NCBI RefSeq assembly: GCF_014196295.1
Contig: NZ_JACIDK010000001.1
Coordinates: forward strand, 1 to 64,000
Length of the DNA: 64,000 nucleotides
Origin: Phenylobacterium haematophilum
GTDB lineage: Bacteria; Pseudomonadota; Alphaproteobacteria; Caulobacterales; Caulobacteraceae
Direction of reading: 5' to 3'
Shown here piece by piece: positions 32,619 to 39,965 of the stretch. Both the position numbers and the translations under genes were made by a program. A model generated the notes under the pieces. It saw only the letters and a program-made list of their open reading frames with translations. It made no database searches and was not told the origin of the DNA. Position 1 is the first letter of the stretch, and every line of letters starts with the position of its first letter.

Positions 32619-33503
32619 CTATCGAGATTGCATTCCGCGAGGATGCGGCAGTCGACCAGGGCGGCGTGTGATCTGAGTCAATCGGCGGCCCCGCTCGGAT
32701 TGATCGCGCTCAATGCCCGGCGCCGCGTCGCGCTCAAAGGCCCACTCGCCCAGGCGGGTGTGACCGTAGCCGCCCGCCACGATGATTTCCGCCCCCAGTT
32801 GGGAAGCGCGCGTCAATATCGCTTCTCCGGTACCGCTTGGCGGGCTTAGGACTTCCGTCCGCGCGGTGACATTGTGGCGGGCCAACGCGCGCGCGACGTC
32901 TTCAGTCCTGGCCGTCGCCGGTCCGGGATCGGTCTCGGATGAGCACTCCAAGATCAGAACGTCGCGGGCCCGCTGTATAAGCGGAAGCGCGTCCGCGAGC
33001 GCGCGACGCGCCTCACGTGTATCCTTCCAGGCCACGATGACCGGCGCGTTGCCAAGATGGCTGCCGCTGGACGGGCAGACCAAGACCGGGCGTCCAGCTT
33101 TAATCACCAGGGGGCCGACGTCGACTTCGGTGTAAGGGTCTGGGCGGCTGGAGCCGGGACGGCGAACAACAATCAGGTCCGCCCCGCGCGCGGCTGCGGT
33201 CAGGGCGAAGTTCGGCTCAGCCCAACCTGTTCGCCAGACCCTTGGGCGATCGCCCGTCGCCGCTTCGAACACCTGGCGGGCCGCCTCCATCGCCGTGTCG
33301 TGCTGTTCGCGCAGGATGGAAAGCCACTGACTGTCGACCGCGGCGTAGGCGCCGCCCGATCGGAGGGCGAAGGGCGGGGCGACCGCGGATCCAAGGCCGA
33401 TGACGGTCGCTTCAAATTCGTCGGCCAAGTTGGCTGCGCAGCGCACGTGCTCGGCGAGGTCGTTTTGCGGCGGCACGTGACACAGAAGGCTCTTGAAAGT
33501 CAT
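32619..33503 (-). CDS. Universal stress protein with aberrant C-terminal tail
   Basis: A 294-aa tandem Usp protein. It starts FKSLLCHVPPQNDLAEHVRC. The second half has NAPVIVAWKDTREARRALAD and EIIVAGGYGHTRLGEWAF. After this the usual GGVTR...PVLMSH ending is absent; residues ~250-294 are an Arg/Gln-rich tail (ERDAAPGIERDQSERGRR) encoded by DNA that contains two FNR-type boxes for the BON gene. The C-terminal strand and part of the nucleotide-binding motif are therefore missing. It is 16 bases downstream of the FixK-like gene and likely co-transcribed. Confidence 0.82.
   Translation of the reverse strand: MTFKSLLCHVPPQNDLAEHVRCAANLADEFEATVIGLGSAVAPPFALRSGGAYAAVDSQWLSILREQHDTAMEAARQVFEAATGDRPRVWRTGWAEPNFALTAAARGADLIVVRRPGSSRPDPYTEVDVGPLVIKAGRPVLVCPSSGSHLGNAPVIVAWKDTREARRALADALPLIQRARDVLILECSSETDPGPATARTEDVARALARHNVTARTEVLSPPSGTGEAILTRASQLGAEIIVAGGYGHTRLGEWAFERDAAPGIERDQSERGRRLTQITRRPGRLPHPRGMQSR
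32668..32681. promoter_or_regulatory. FNR/FixK-type box upstream of the BON gene (proximal)
   Basis: GTGATCTGAGTCAA: one deviation from TTGAT-N4-GTCAA. At -41.5 a minus-strand transcript would start near 32633, 22 bases before the BON ATG. Confidence 0.5.
32700..32713. promoter_or_regulatory. FNR/FixK-type box upstream of the BON gene (distal)
   Basis: TTGATCGCGCTCAA: left half perfect, right half CTCAA. It is 32 bases from the proximal box (about three helical turns). Both lie within the 3' extension of the usp frame. Confidence 0.5.
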
Positions 33504-33519
33504 GGAACCTTCTCTTCGG

Positions 33520-34164
33520 CTAGGCGGCCACCAGACGCGAAAGCCCTGCTGGTCGAACGACCTGGAAGTTCCTGTAGCCGGCGAACCTTACGAGTCCGTC
33601 GGACTGAAGCTGGGTGAGGGTTCGAGAGACTGTTTCGATGGTCAGACCAAGGTAGTCGGCGATATCCTGTCGGCTCATCGCCAGCGGCGTAAGGTCAGAT
33701 CTCGCCCGCTTGGCGGCGCTCATCAGGAAGCTTGCGACCTTTTCGCAGGCGCCCCTGCGGCCCAGAACAAAAAGATGCTCCTGAGTGCGGGCGAGTTCCT
33801 GCGTGGTGGCCTTCCAGATCAAGTCTTCCAACCTTTCGCGCTGGTCGCCGCAGTGGCGGACCGCCGAACGCTTGGCCGCCAATATGGTGCAATCACCCAA
33901 GGCGTCGGCCGAAAAGCTGTGCTTGTCCCCGGGTTCCATCCCGAACAACTCGCCGGGATAATAGAAGTCGCCGATCTGCCTTCGGCCATCGCTTAGCAGG
34001 CGGCTCGTTCGGACGGCGCCTTCCAGCACCTGATAGATCAGGTCGGCGTCTTCTTCCTGAGCGTAAATCTCTTCCTCGGCGGCGAAATGCATGCGCACGC
34101 CGATGGGGCCGAAGGCATCCATGCATCGCGAAGAAGGAAGCTCATTGAACGCCTGCTCGGACAT
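33520..34164 (-). CDS. FixK/FNR-like transcriptional regulator
   Basis: A 214-aa Crp/Fnr-superfamily activator. Cyclic-nucleotide-binding-like fold (residues ~20-130: YAQEEDADLIYQVLEGAVRT, YYPGELFGMEPG) and a C-terminal HTH: MSRQDIADYLGLTIETVSRT. The recognition helix ETVSR carries the E-xx-SR signature that reads TTGAT/ATCAA half-sites, exactly the boxes spread over 28.9-45.7 kb. The N-terminal triple-Cys cluster of FNR is absent (only one Cys near residue 14), so it is FixK-like rather than an Fe-S O2 sensor. Probably the regional regulator; fixL/fixJ are not in the window. Confidence 0.88.
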   Translation of the reverse strand: MSEQAFNELPSSRCMDAFGPIGVRMHFAAEEEIYAQEEDADLIYQVLEGAVRTSRLLSDGRRQIGDFYYPGELFGMEPGDKHSFSADALGDCTILAAKRSAVRHCGDQRERLEDLIWKATTQELARTQEHLFVLGRRGACEKVASFLMSAAKRARSDLTPLAMSRQDIADYLGLTIETVSRTLTQLQSDGLVRFAGYRNFQVVRPAGLSRLVAA

Positions 34165-34296
34165 CGTCGGTCTCCCTGTCGATATGCAGATCGTTAGGGG
34201 TGGTGAGCGAACGGCGATATTCGTGATCGGTGCTTAAGGATCGTCGCTTAAGTAGATTTACGGAGGCTAGCGGCGCGGCCGCGATCGGCGGCCCGT

Positions 34297-34310
34297 TTGA
34301 TCGAGGTCAA
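34297..34310. promoter_or_regulatory. FNR/FixK-type box between the fixK-like gene and the DUF883-like gene
   Basis: TTGATCGAGGTCAA. For the plus-strand operon the predicted start is near 34345, 13 bases before ATG 34358. For the fixK-like gene it would give a ~98-base leader, allowing autoregulation. Two direct GCTTAAG copies (34232-34238, 34246-34252) lie between the box and the fixK-like start. Confidence 0.72.
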
Positions 34311-34357
34311 GACCGTGACGTCCCCATCGTGGCGTTCTGCTGCGATAGGAGCAGACG

Positions 34358-34663
34358 ATGACCAGAACCAAGTCTCAACAGCTCGCGCACGCTGCAGAAG
34401 GCATTCTGCAGGACGCTGGGCAGGACCTTCGAGCCGCCGCAGGGCGCTTCGTGGAAGAAGCCGGCGAAGCCGCCTCGGCTGGCGCCGTCGGCCTTGCTCA
34501 TGCCGCCGAAGAGTTCGTCGAGGATGCAGCCGCGCGCTCTCGCGATCTCAAGGCCAAGGTCCGAAAGGAAGCTGCTCGTCGGCCCGGGGTTGTCGCTGTG
34601 TTGGCTGGCGTGGCCATAGCGCTTGTGGGCCTGGGCTTGCTGCGCCGGACTGGTCGCGTCTAG
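34358..34663 (+). CDS. DUF883/ElaB-like small membrane-anchored protein
   Basis: A 101-aa Ala/Glu-rich amphipathic helix (residues 1-75; ILQDAGQDLRAAAGRFVEEA) followed by AARRPGVVAVLAGVAIALVG, a single C-terminal membrane helix ending GLLRRTGRV. This layout matches YqjD/ElaB/DUF883 proteins, which anchor to the inner membrane and bind ribosomes in stationary phase. First gene of a FNR-box operon with the beta-CASP protein. Confidence 0.7.
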   Translation: MTRTKSQQLAHAAEGILQDAGQDLRAAAGRFVEEAGEAASAGAVGLAHAAEEFVEDAAARSRDLKAKVRKEAARRPGVVAVLAGVAIALVGLGLLRRTGRV

Positions 34664-34686
34664 GGGCCAACAATGGGGGAAGTTTC

Positions 34687-36336
34687 GTGAACAAGGACAC
34701 GCCAGGATCTCAAGGGATCAAGCTGACGTTCCACGGAGCGGCCGGGTGCGTGACCGGCTTCTGCGCGCTTATTGAAACGGGCGCCGACAGATTGCTCGTC
34801 GATTGCGGGATGTTTCAAGGATCCAAGACCCTGAAGGCCCTCAACTACGACGCATTTCCATTCGACGCCGCGAGGATCGACGCGGTTCTGCTGACCCATG
34901 CGCATATTGATCATTCGGGGCTGCTTCCCAAGCTGATGAAGGCCGGCTTCGAGGGGCCCATCTATGCGACGGCGGGCACCCGCGACCTCTGCGCAGTGAT
35001 GTTGCCGGACGCCGGGGGCATCCAGGAGAGCGAGGTGCGGCATCTCAATCGCCGCAACCAGCGACGCGGCCGGCCGCCGGTCGAGCCGATCTATACCGAG
35101 CGCGACGCGGTGAGGACGCTCGAACTCTTTGAGCGAGTGAAGCTGGGCGAGGAGACCCCGATCATGCCCGGGGTCAGCGCGACCTACTGGGAGGCGGGGC
35201 ATATACTGGGTTCGGCCTCCATCGAACTGAAGGTCGAGACCGCCGAAGGGCCGGTGTCGATGCTGTTTTCTGGAGACCTCGGGCCGGGGGGACGTGACTA
35301 TTCCCCAGACCCGGAAGGCCCGACCGGCGTGGATCATCTGATCGTGGAGTCCACCTACGGAGACCGCCGCCGGCCGATGATCGATCCTGCCGAACGGCGT
35401 CGCATCCTGGCCGAAGAACTGGCCGCGGCTCATGCCGCCGGCGGGCCTCTGCTGATCCCGGCGTTCGCCGTCGAGCGCTCGCAGGAGCTCCTCGCCGACA
35501 TCCTGACGATCATGAAGGATGGCCAAGCGCCCGAGGCCGACATCTTCTTGGACTCGCCGTTGGCGATCGAAGCGACGGAGGTGTTTCGTCACCGCGGGTG
35601 GAACAGGTCGACCGGGGTCAATCCATTCGAAGGCCTCTACGCCCGCGACAGGCTCAAGTTCCTTCGCGCGCCTGGCGAGAGCGACCGCCTCGATCGGCTA
35701 GCGGGCTGGCACATCATCCTCGCCGCGAGCGGCATGTGCGACGCGGGGCGGGTGCGCAAGCATCTTAAGCGTCTCCTGTGGCGCAAGCAGGCGACCGTGC
35801 TGCTTGCGGGATATCAGGCCGTCGGCACCCTCGGGAGATTTCTCCAGGAAGGCGCCGCGCGCGTGCGGATCGAGGGAGAGGATGTTCGGGTCCAGGCCCG
35901 GATCCGGTCGCTAGACATATATTCGGCGCACGCCGACGCCGATGGCCTGGTCGGCTGGGTGAAAGCCCGCGGCCCTGTGAAGGGCACGACCTTTCTAGCC
36001 CATGGCGAGCCCGACGCCCTGCAGGGCCTGAACTCGCGTTTGGCGGCGGCCGGCCTTGATCCGCAGTCTCTTGTCATCCCCGATCTGGATGAAAGTTTCG
36101 TCTTGCGGGGAGAGTCTGCGAGCAGCGAGGCAGGGCAGCAGCCGCGCTTGCCGGCGGCGGCCGTCGCCGCGCTGGATTGGCACAATGAACGCGCAGCGCT
36201 GCTTCTGCAGTTCGACGCCATGCTGGAAGGCGCGCGTTCCGACGCGGCAAGGGCTGCGCTGATCGAGCATATGCGCTCGGCGCTTGGTGAAATGCAGACC
36301 GGAGGCGGGCGCGGCGCCTCGCTCCCGACCAAGTAA
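34687..36336 (+). CDS. MBL-fold beta-CASP ribonuclease-like protein
   Basis: A 549-aa metallo-hydrolase. Metal-binding LLTHAHIDHSGLLPKLMKAG near residue 70, SFDG-type strand VSMLFSGDLGPGG, VESTYGDRRR, beta-CASP motif A-type segments (IPAFAVERSQELLADIL; HIILAASGMCDAGRVRKHLK), and SAHADADGLVGWVKA plus FLAHGEPDALQGL at the RMMBL end. GTG 34687 follows GGGGGAAG. A ~75-residue helical C-terminal extension follows the core. Family members process RNA; linkage to a ribosome-anchor-like protein is suggestive of translation control in dormancy. Confidence 0.88.
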   Translation: MNKDTPGSQGIKLTFHGAAGCVTGFCALIETGADRLLVDCGMFQGSKTLKALNYDAFPFDAARIDAVLLTHAHIDHSGLLPKLMKAGFEGPIYATAGTRDLCAVMLPDAGGIQESEVRHLNRRNQRRGRPPVEPIYTERDAVRTLELFERVKLGEETPIMPGVSATYWEAGHILGSASIELKVETAEGPVSMLFSGDLGPGGRDYSPDPEGPTGVDHLIVESTYGDRRRPMIDPAERRRILAEELAAAHAAGGPLLIPAFAVERSQELLADILTIMKDGQAPEADIFLDSPLAIEATEVFRHRGWNRSTGVNPFEGLYARDRLKFLRAPGESDRLDRLAGWHIILAASGMCDAGRVRKHLKRLLWRKQATVLLAGYQAVGTLGRFLQEGAARVRIEGEDVRVQARIRSLDIYSAHADADGLVGWVKARGPVKGTTFLAHGEPDALQGLNSRLAAAGLDPQSLVIPDLDESFVLRGESASSEAGQQPRLPAAAVAALDWHNERAALLLQFDAMLEGARSDAARAALIEHMRSALGEMQTGGGRGASLPTK

Positions 36337-36347
36337 CGGGGGCGGCT

Positions 36348-36686
36348 GTGTCGCAAATTCACAAGGTGCTGTTCCTGATCGCCTCCAAGGGGCGATGGCG
36401 GCTGGTGCTGCCGGCGTCAGATGGCCGGTACGCGACGTGCGCGCGAGCGGGGCCGGAGACGGCGGCCGAGCAGCTGGCGCGGCAGGCCCGCCACATCGTG
36501 GCCGAGCACCACCTGGAAGGGCTCGTCGTCGTCGCGCCTGGAGATGAACTTGACACCCTGCGGGACGGGCTTGAACCCCTTCTGGTTGTCGTCGGAGCCC
36601 TTGCTGAAGATATCTACGACCTATCGGACGCCGAGCTCGGGCGCGTTCTGGACAAGGCGCTTCACGCCCCCTGGCCGGAGCGATGA
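36348..36686 (+). CDS. Small host-attachment/eRF1-like fold protein (tentative)
   Basis: A 112-aa protein starting GTG with KVLFLIASKGRWRLVLPASD, then a helix (TAAEQLARQARHIVAEHHLE) and LVVVAPGDELDTLRDGLEP. The order resembles the C-terminal half of host-attachment (eRF1 domain 1-like) proteins such as the one at 37571, but is divergent. It is 11 bases after the beta-CASP stop and so in its operon. Assignment is weak. Confidence 0.5.
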   Translation: MSQIHKVLFLIASKGRWRLVLPASDGRYATCARAGPETAAEQLARQARHIVAEHHLEGLVVVAPGDELDTLRDGLEPLLVVVGALAEDIYDLSDAELGRVLDKALHAPWPER

Positions 36687-36713
36687 GCACAGAGGCCGGG
36701 CCAGGCGGGTGAC

Positions 36714-36727
36714 TTGACCGAAGTCAA
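36714..36727. promoter_or_regulatory. FNR/FixK-type box upstream of a HisKA_2 kinase gene
   Basis: TTGACCGAAGTCAA. A -41.5 position gives a start near 36762, about 39 bases before ATG 36801. Confidence 0.7.
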
Positions 36728-36800
36728 AACCCGACGCGCCGCGGGATCTATTCTCAGGGGCGGAGGTGATTGAACCCTTCGGCTCACCGACGAGTTGGCG

Positions 36801-37490
36801 ATGACGGAACAACCAACCTCGTGCGACGATTGCAGGCTGTGGCGAGAAGCTGATCATCGCATCGCCAATCACTTGGCCATGCTGGCTGCCTTCGTGCGGC
36901 TGAAGGAGATAGAGGTCGACCGCGAAAGCGTCACCCCCGAAGCCGTGCACCTGCTGCTGGAGACCATCAGGACGCAGACCGATGCGGTGGCCAGCCTGCA
37001 CCGCATGCTGAGCGCTCAGGGGGCCAACGCCACCGCAGACCTTGCCCACCACTTGCAGGCGACCTGCACGCCGCTCGCCGCCCTGCTGGCCGGCCGTGTG
37101 GAGATTGGGGTCGAATGCGCAGCTGATTGTCGTGTGACGCCCGACAAGGTGCTTCCCGTCACCCAGATCGTGTCCGAGGCCGTCACGAACGCCGTCAAGT
37201 ATGCCTATAGGGACGGCGGCGCAGGACGAATACAGGTGCTCGGCCGCCAGGACGGGGCGTCGATGGTCGTCGAGATCGCTGATGAAGGCCCAGGCTTGAG
37301 GGACGGGCTGGATCCGCGCTCCGGCGGTGGGCTCGGCTTGAGATTGATGCGTGCGCTCAGCAAGCAGCTTGGGGGCGAACTGGAGTTCATTTCGAAGCGG
37401 TCGGGGCTGGTCGTGCGATTGACGTTCCCGGCAGGCCCAACGAGAGGCGGTGGTCAATCGCCAGACCATTCAGTGACAGCCGGGGTATGA
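36801..37490 (+). CDS. Short HisKA_2-type histidine kinase without sensor domain
   Basis: A 229-aa protein that is only the catalytic core. H-box: LWREADHRIANHLAMLAAFV (phospho-His ~20). ATPase: QIVSEAVTNAVKYAYRDGG (N-box), EIADEGPGLRDGL (G1), GGGLGLRLMRALSKQLGG (G2). A CDDC motif at residues ~8-11 precedes the H-box and could bind metal or be redox-active. No PAS or GAF is present, so it likely depends on a partner for input. It has its own FNR-type box, a rare case of a kinase within the putative low-O2 set. Confidence 0.85.
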   Translation: MTEQPTSCDDCRLWREADHRIANHLAMLAAFVRLKEIEVDRESVTPEAVHLLLETIRTQTDAVASLHRMLSAQGANATADLAHHLQATCTPLAALLAGRVEIGVECAADCRVTPDKVLPVTQIVSEAVTNAVKYAYRDGGAGRIQVLGRQDGASMVVEIADEGPGLRDGLDPRSGGGLGLRLMRALSKQLGGELEFISKRSGLVVRLTFPAGPTRGGGQSPDHSVTAGV

Positions 37491-37570
37491 GGAGGCCGCC
37501 TCGCGACGGCCTCCTAGCGCCGCGCACGCGGCTCAGCGGCTCTATCTGGCGAGGCGCCCGGACCGACGCG

Positions 37571-38032
37571 CTAGCGCGGAGATAGTCTGGCGGCGGGGAC
37601 GTCGCCGATCCATTGGTCAAGACGCTCGATCGGTGTTTTGGTGAGATCCTTACCAAGCGTTCCAGCGAGCGAGGCCTTGTCGCGAAGGCGCGCCTCAAGC
37701 GGGCCGATCAGGCGCGCTGGCGCGGCGATGAAGATTCCAGAGAAATTTTCGCGACGGCACGTCGCGGCGGCTCGTTCGGCGACGCGATCAAGAAAGGACT
37801 CCTTGGCCGCGCGAACCGTGTCCTCGCGCCCGATCGCGGAGCGTCGAGGCGTCGCGCTGGATTGCGTCCGGGCAAGCGTGCGCGAGCGGACCTTTTCGCG
37901 CACGCTGTCCAGATCCCTGAGGCCCTTGAGTTCGTCGATCGTCTCGAAGTGGCCAGTCGTGTCCGATTTTCTGACAAAGCGTGCGCGTCCACCATCGGTG
38001 AGGACGAACAGCAGCTGCGCAGAGGTTTTCAT
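37571..38032 (-). CDS. Host attachment protein family (eRF1-like fold)
   Basis: A 153-aa protein. QLLFVLTDGGRARFVRKSDT at the N terminus and RREDTVRAAKESFLDRVAER... type spacing (here GREDTVRAAKESFLDRVAER), then NFSGIFIAAPARLIGPLEAR match the host-attachment family (first named in Agrobacterium; now seen as an eRF1 domain-1-like fold). ATG 38032 is chosen for the GGAGA upstream. Last gene of the hsp20-DUF2267 operon. It may act on ribosomes; that is inference. Confidence 0.8.
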   Translation of the reverse strand: MKTSAQLLFVLTDGGRARFVRKSDTTGHFETIDELKGLRDLDSVREKVRSRTLARTQSSATPRRSAIGREDTVRAAKESFLDRVAERAAATCRRENFSGIFIAAPARLIGPLEARLRDKASLAGTLGKDLTKTPIERLDQWIGDVPAARLSPR

Positions 38033-38063
38033 CTGCAATTCTCCATGCCGTCGAGAGTCGGGA

Positions 38064-38486
38064 TCACGGGCTCAAGACCGAGCTGAATTCCTTTGGAAGC
38101 ATTCGGGTCAATTTGCGGACTTCACCCGGGTCCAATTGTTCTCGCAGGACTTCGAAAACCGTCGCCACGACGTCCTGTGCAGGTCGGGGAAAGTCGTTCG
38201 GAAGCCGCTCTCCCACATGTCGTGCAAAGTCCGCGAGGCCGTGAATGTCGAATGCGGATTGCGGCTTCCATCCCTCCAGGAAGAGGCCGCGCATGAGCAT
38301 CGGCAGCTGGGCCGACAATCCCAGCACGGCATCCTGGGGAAGCTTGTCGCGCAGCACTTGCAGCACCGTGCGCAACGCTTGATAGGCGTCCTGCTTACCG
38401 CATGGGGGCAGACGCGCTTCTATCTGGTTCAGCCAAGCGTTGGTTTCCTGAACGGTGGTGTCGAACACAGCAAGTCCGGTGGTCAT
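38064..38486 (-). CDS. DUF2267 family protein
   Basis: A 140-aa protein: ETNAWLNQIEARLPPCGKQD, AYQALRTVLQVLRDKLPQDA and LSAQLPMLMRGLFLEGWKP are typical of DUF2267, a helical domain often found next to Hsp20 and Usp genes. A GGGGAGAA ribosome-binding site precedes the ATG. Middle gene of the FNR-box operon; 38 bases after hsp20. Biochemical function unknown. Confidence 0.88.
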   Translation of the reverse strand: MTTGLAVFDTTVQETNAWLNQIEARLPPCGKQDAYQALRTVLQVLRDKLPQDAVLGLSAQLPMLMRGLFLEGWKPQSAFDIHGLADFARHVGERLPNDFPRPAQDVVATVFEVLREQLDPGEVRKLTRMLPKEFSSVLSP

Positions 38487-38524
38487 CGGCGGTTCTCCCC
38501 GGCCAGACCGATAGGAAATTTCCC

Positions 38525-38977
38525 CTAGGCGGACGGCCGAATCTCGATTGTCCGCGGCTTAGCCTGGTCGTTCCTGGGCGCTTTCAGGGTCAGGACGCCG
38601 TCACGCATAGAGGCCTCGATCTTGTCCGCCGCGACGCTGCTGGGCAGTGCGATGCTGCGAGCGAACGCGCCGTAGCTGCGCTCGCTTACGCGATAGTCGG
38701 CCTGGTGGGTCTCGCTCTGGGTCTTCTTCTCGCCGCTGATCGTAAGAACGTCGTCCTCGACTGCGATCTTCACGTCATTGCGGTCGATCCCTGGCAGCTC
38801 GACCGTGATCTCCAGGCCCTGATCGGTGTCTCGGACATCCATCCGTGGAGTGTCTCCCCAACCTTCGCCGAGCCGGTCGAACAGGCGATCGAACTCGCGT
38901 TGGATAGGCGCAAGGACGCTGATCGCAGATCGATGGCTCCCGGCGGGCGCGGTCTTGGCAGGCGTTTGGGCGGTCAT
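38525..38977 (-). CDS. Hsp20/alpha-crystallin small heat-shock protein
   Basis: A 150-aa ATP-independent holdase. The alpha-crystallin domain spans residues ~45-145: PRMDVRDTDQGLEITVELPG, VLTISGEKKTQSE, and GVLTLKAPRNDQA with the ...RTIEIRPSA tail. First gene of the operon, 66-79 bases downstream of a bidirectional FNR-type box. Low-oxygen-induced Hsp20 is a hallmark of dormancy regulons (HspX in mycobacteria). Confidence 0.93.
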   Translation of the reverse strand: MTAQTPAKTAPAGSHRSAISVLAPIQREFDRLFDRLGEGWGDTPRMDVRDTDQGLEITVELPGIDRNDVKIAVEDDVLTISGEKKTQSETHQADYRVSERSYGAFARSIALPSSVAADKIEASMRDGVLTLKAPRNDQAKPRTIEIRPSA

Positions 38978-39042
38978 TTTCAGCTCCCTGGCTTCGGGCT
39001 AGTTGATGAAAACCATTTGACCACCGCCCCCGCCGCGCAGAG

Positions 39043-39056
39043 TTGACGCGGATCAA
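39043..39056. promoter_or_regulatory. Bidirectional FNR/FixK-type box between hsp20 and a PPOX gene
   Basis: TTGACGCGGATCAA. With -41.5 spacing it predicts starts near 39008 (minus; 31 bases before hsp20) and 39091 (plus; 13 bases before the PPOX ATG). Both fit. Confidence 0.78.
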
Positions 39057-39103
39057 TCTCGGAACGCTCCGCGCTGGATAGCCTGCTCTCGAAGGAGCGA
39101 GCG

Positions 39104-39592
39104 ATGAGCGACAGGTTGACGGCCGAAGTGCTGGATCTGCTTGAGGCGTGCAGCGACATGACGCTCGCGAGTCTGGTGCCTGACGGCTCCCCGCACGCTG
39201 TGGTGGTCAGCTACGCATCGAGCGGCCTTTCGATCTACTTCGGCTGCGACCCATCCTCGCAAAAGGCAGGAAACGTCGCGCACGATCCGCGGGTCGCAAT
39301 CACCATCACCGCGCCCTACTCGGATTGGTCTCAGATTCGCGGCTTGGCCACTTCCGGACGCGCAACGCGACTCGATGGCGAATCCGCCCAGGTAGCCGCT
39401 GAGTGCTTCATGAAGAAGTTCGACGAGATTGCGCAGTACATAACGGCCGGCGCCGACATCGCCTTATTCCACGTCACGATCGAGCGCGTCACCCTCTTGG
39501 ACTATCGGCGCGGATTTGGGCATGCAGCCTACGGCCGGGTTTCATCTCACCGGGAAAGTCAAATCGCCTGGGACGCACCCCAATCGGCCTAG
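39104..39592 (+). CDS. Pyridoxamine 5'-phosphate oxidase-fold (PPOX) protein
   Basis: A 162-aa split-barrel protein: VLDLLEACSDMTLASLVPDG, SYASSGLSIYFGCDPSSQKA, VAHDPRVAITITAPYSDWSQ and IRGLATSGRATRLDG show the usual flavin/heme-binding PPOX order. GAGCGAGCG precedes the ATG. It is divergent from hsp20 under a shared FNR-type box. Its stop shares a CTAG with the convergent membrane-protein gene. Substrate unknown; the group binds FMN, F420 or heme. Confidence 0.85.
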   Translation: MSDRLTAEVLDLLEACSDMTLASLVPDGSPHAVVVSYASSGLSIYFGCDPSSQKAGNVAHDPRVAITITAPYSDWSQIRGLATSGRATRLDGESAQVAAECFMKKFDEIAQYITAGADIALFHVTIERVTLLDYRRGFGHAAYGRVSSHRESQIAWDAPQSA

Positions 39593-39867
39593 CGGGCCCC
39601 GCGGCGGGCGTTCAGGCCGTTCCAAACCAACGCGAACAGGGCGCGCGCGACAAAGCCGAGCAGGACTGTCACCCCGACAAGGGCGCCGGCGGTGGGCCAA
39701 TCGAAGGCCGTGACCCGGAGCGGCAGGTCGATGAAGTGCAGTTTCAAGATGTAGTCCAAAAATCCCTGGCCCATGCCGAGCAGGACCAGAAGTACCCAAA
39801 GGGCGTGCCAGCCTCCCACCGCGGCTCCGACAGCCACTCCTGTCTTCGTGATGCTGAGAAACGACGT
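39589..39867 (-). CDS. DUF6460-like small membrane protein, probable non-ATG start
   Basis: About 92 aa with two membrane segments (HALWVLLVLLGMGQGFLDYI; AGALVGVTVLLGFVARALFA). Homologous-looking proteins begin ...FLSITKTG(V/I)AVGAAVGGWHA. Here that N terminus is encoded, but no ATG/GTG/TTG precedes it: AAAGGAG sits seven bases before an ACG codon (39867). The first conventional start, GTG 39837, has no good ribosome-binding site and would cut the conserved N terminus. A FNR-type box predicts a transcript start near 39883, exactly before the AAAGGAG. Confidence 0.7.
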   Translation of the reverse strand, partial: TSFLSITKTGVAVGAAVGGWHALWVLLVLLGMGQGFLDYILKLHFIDLPLRVTAFDWPTAGALVGVTVLLGFVARALFALVWNGLNARRGAR

Positions 39868-39917
39868 GACGAAGCTCCTTTATCATTCATCTTCGTCATG
39901 GCGCGCACTGAGCAGCC

Positions 39918-39931
39918 TTGATCGCGATCAA
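39918..39931. promoter_or_regulatory. Perfect palindromic FNR/FixK-type box
   Basis: TTGATCGCGATCAA, a complete 14-bp dyad. For the minus-strand membrane-protein gene it gives a transcript start near 39883, 16 bases before the ACG codon. Confidence 0.8.
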
Positions 39932-39965
39932 CCCGTCGGGCGTGGGAACGAGGCCGGCGTAAGCC

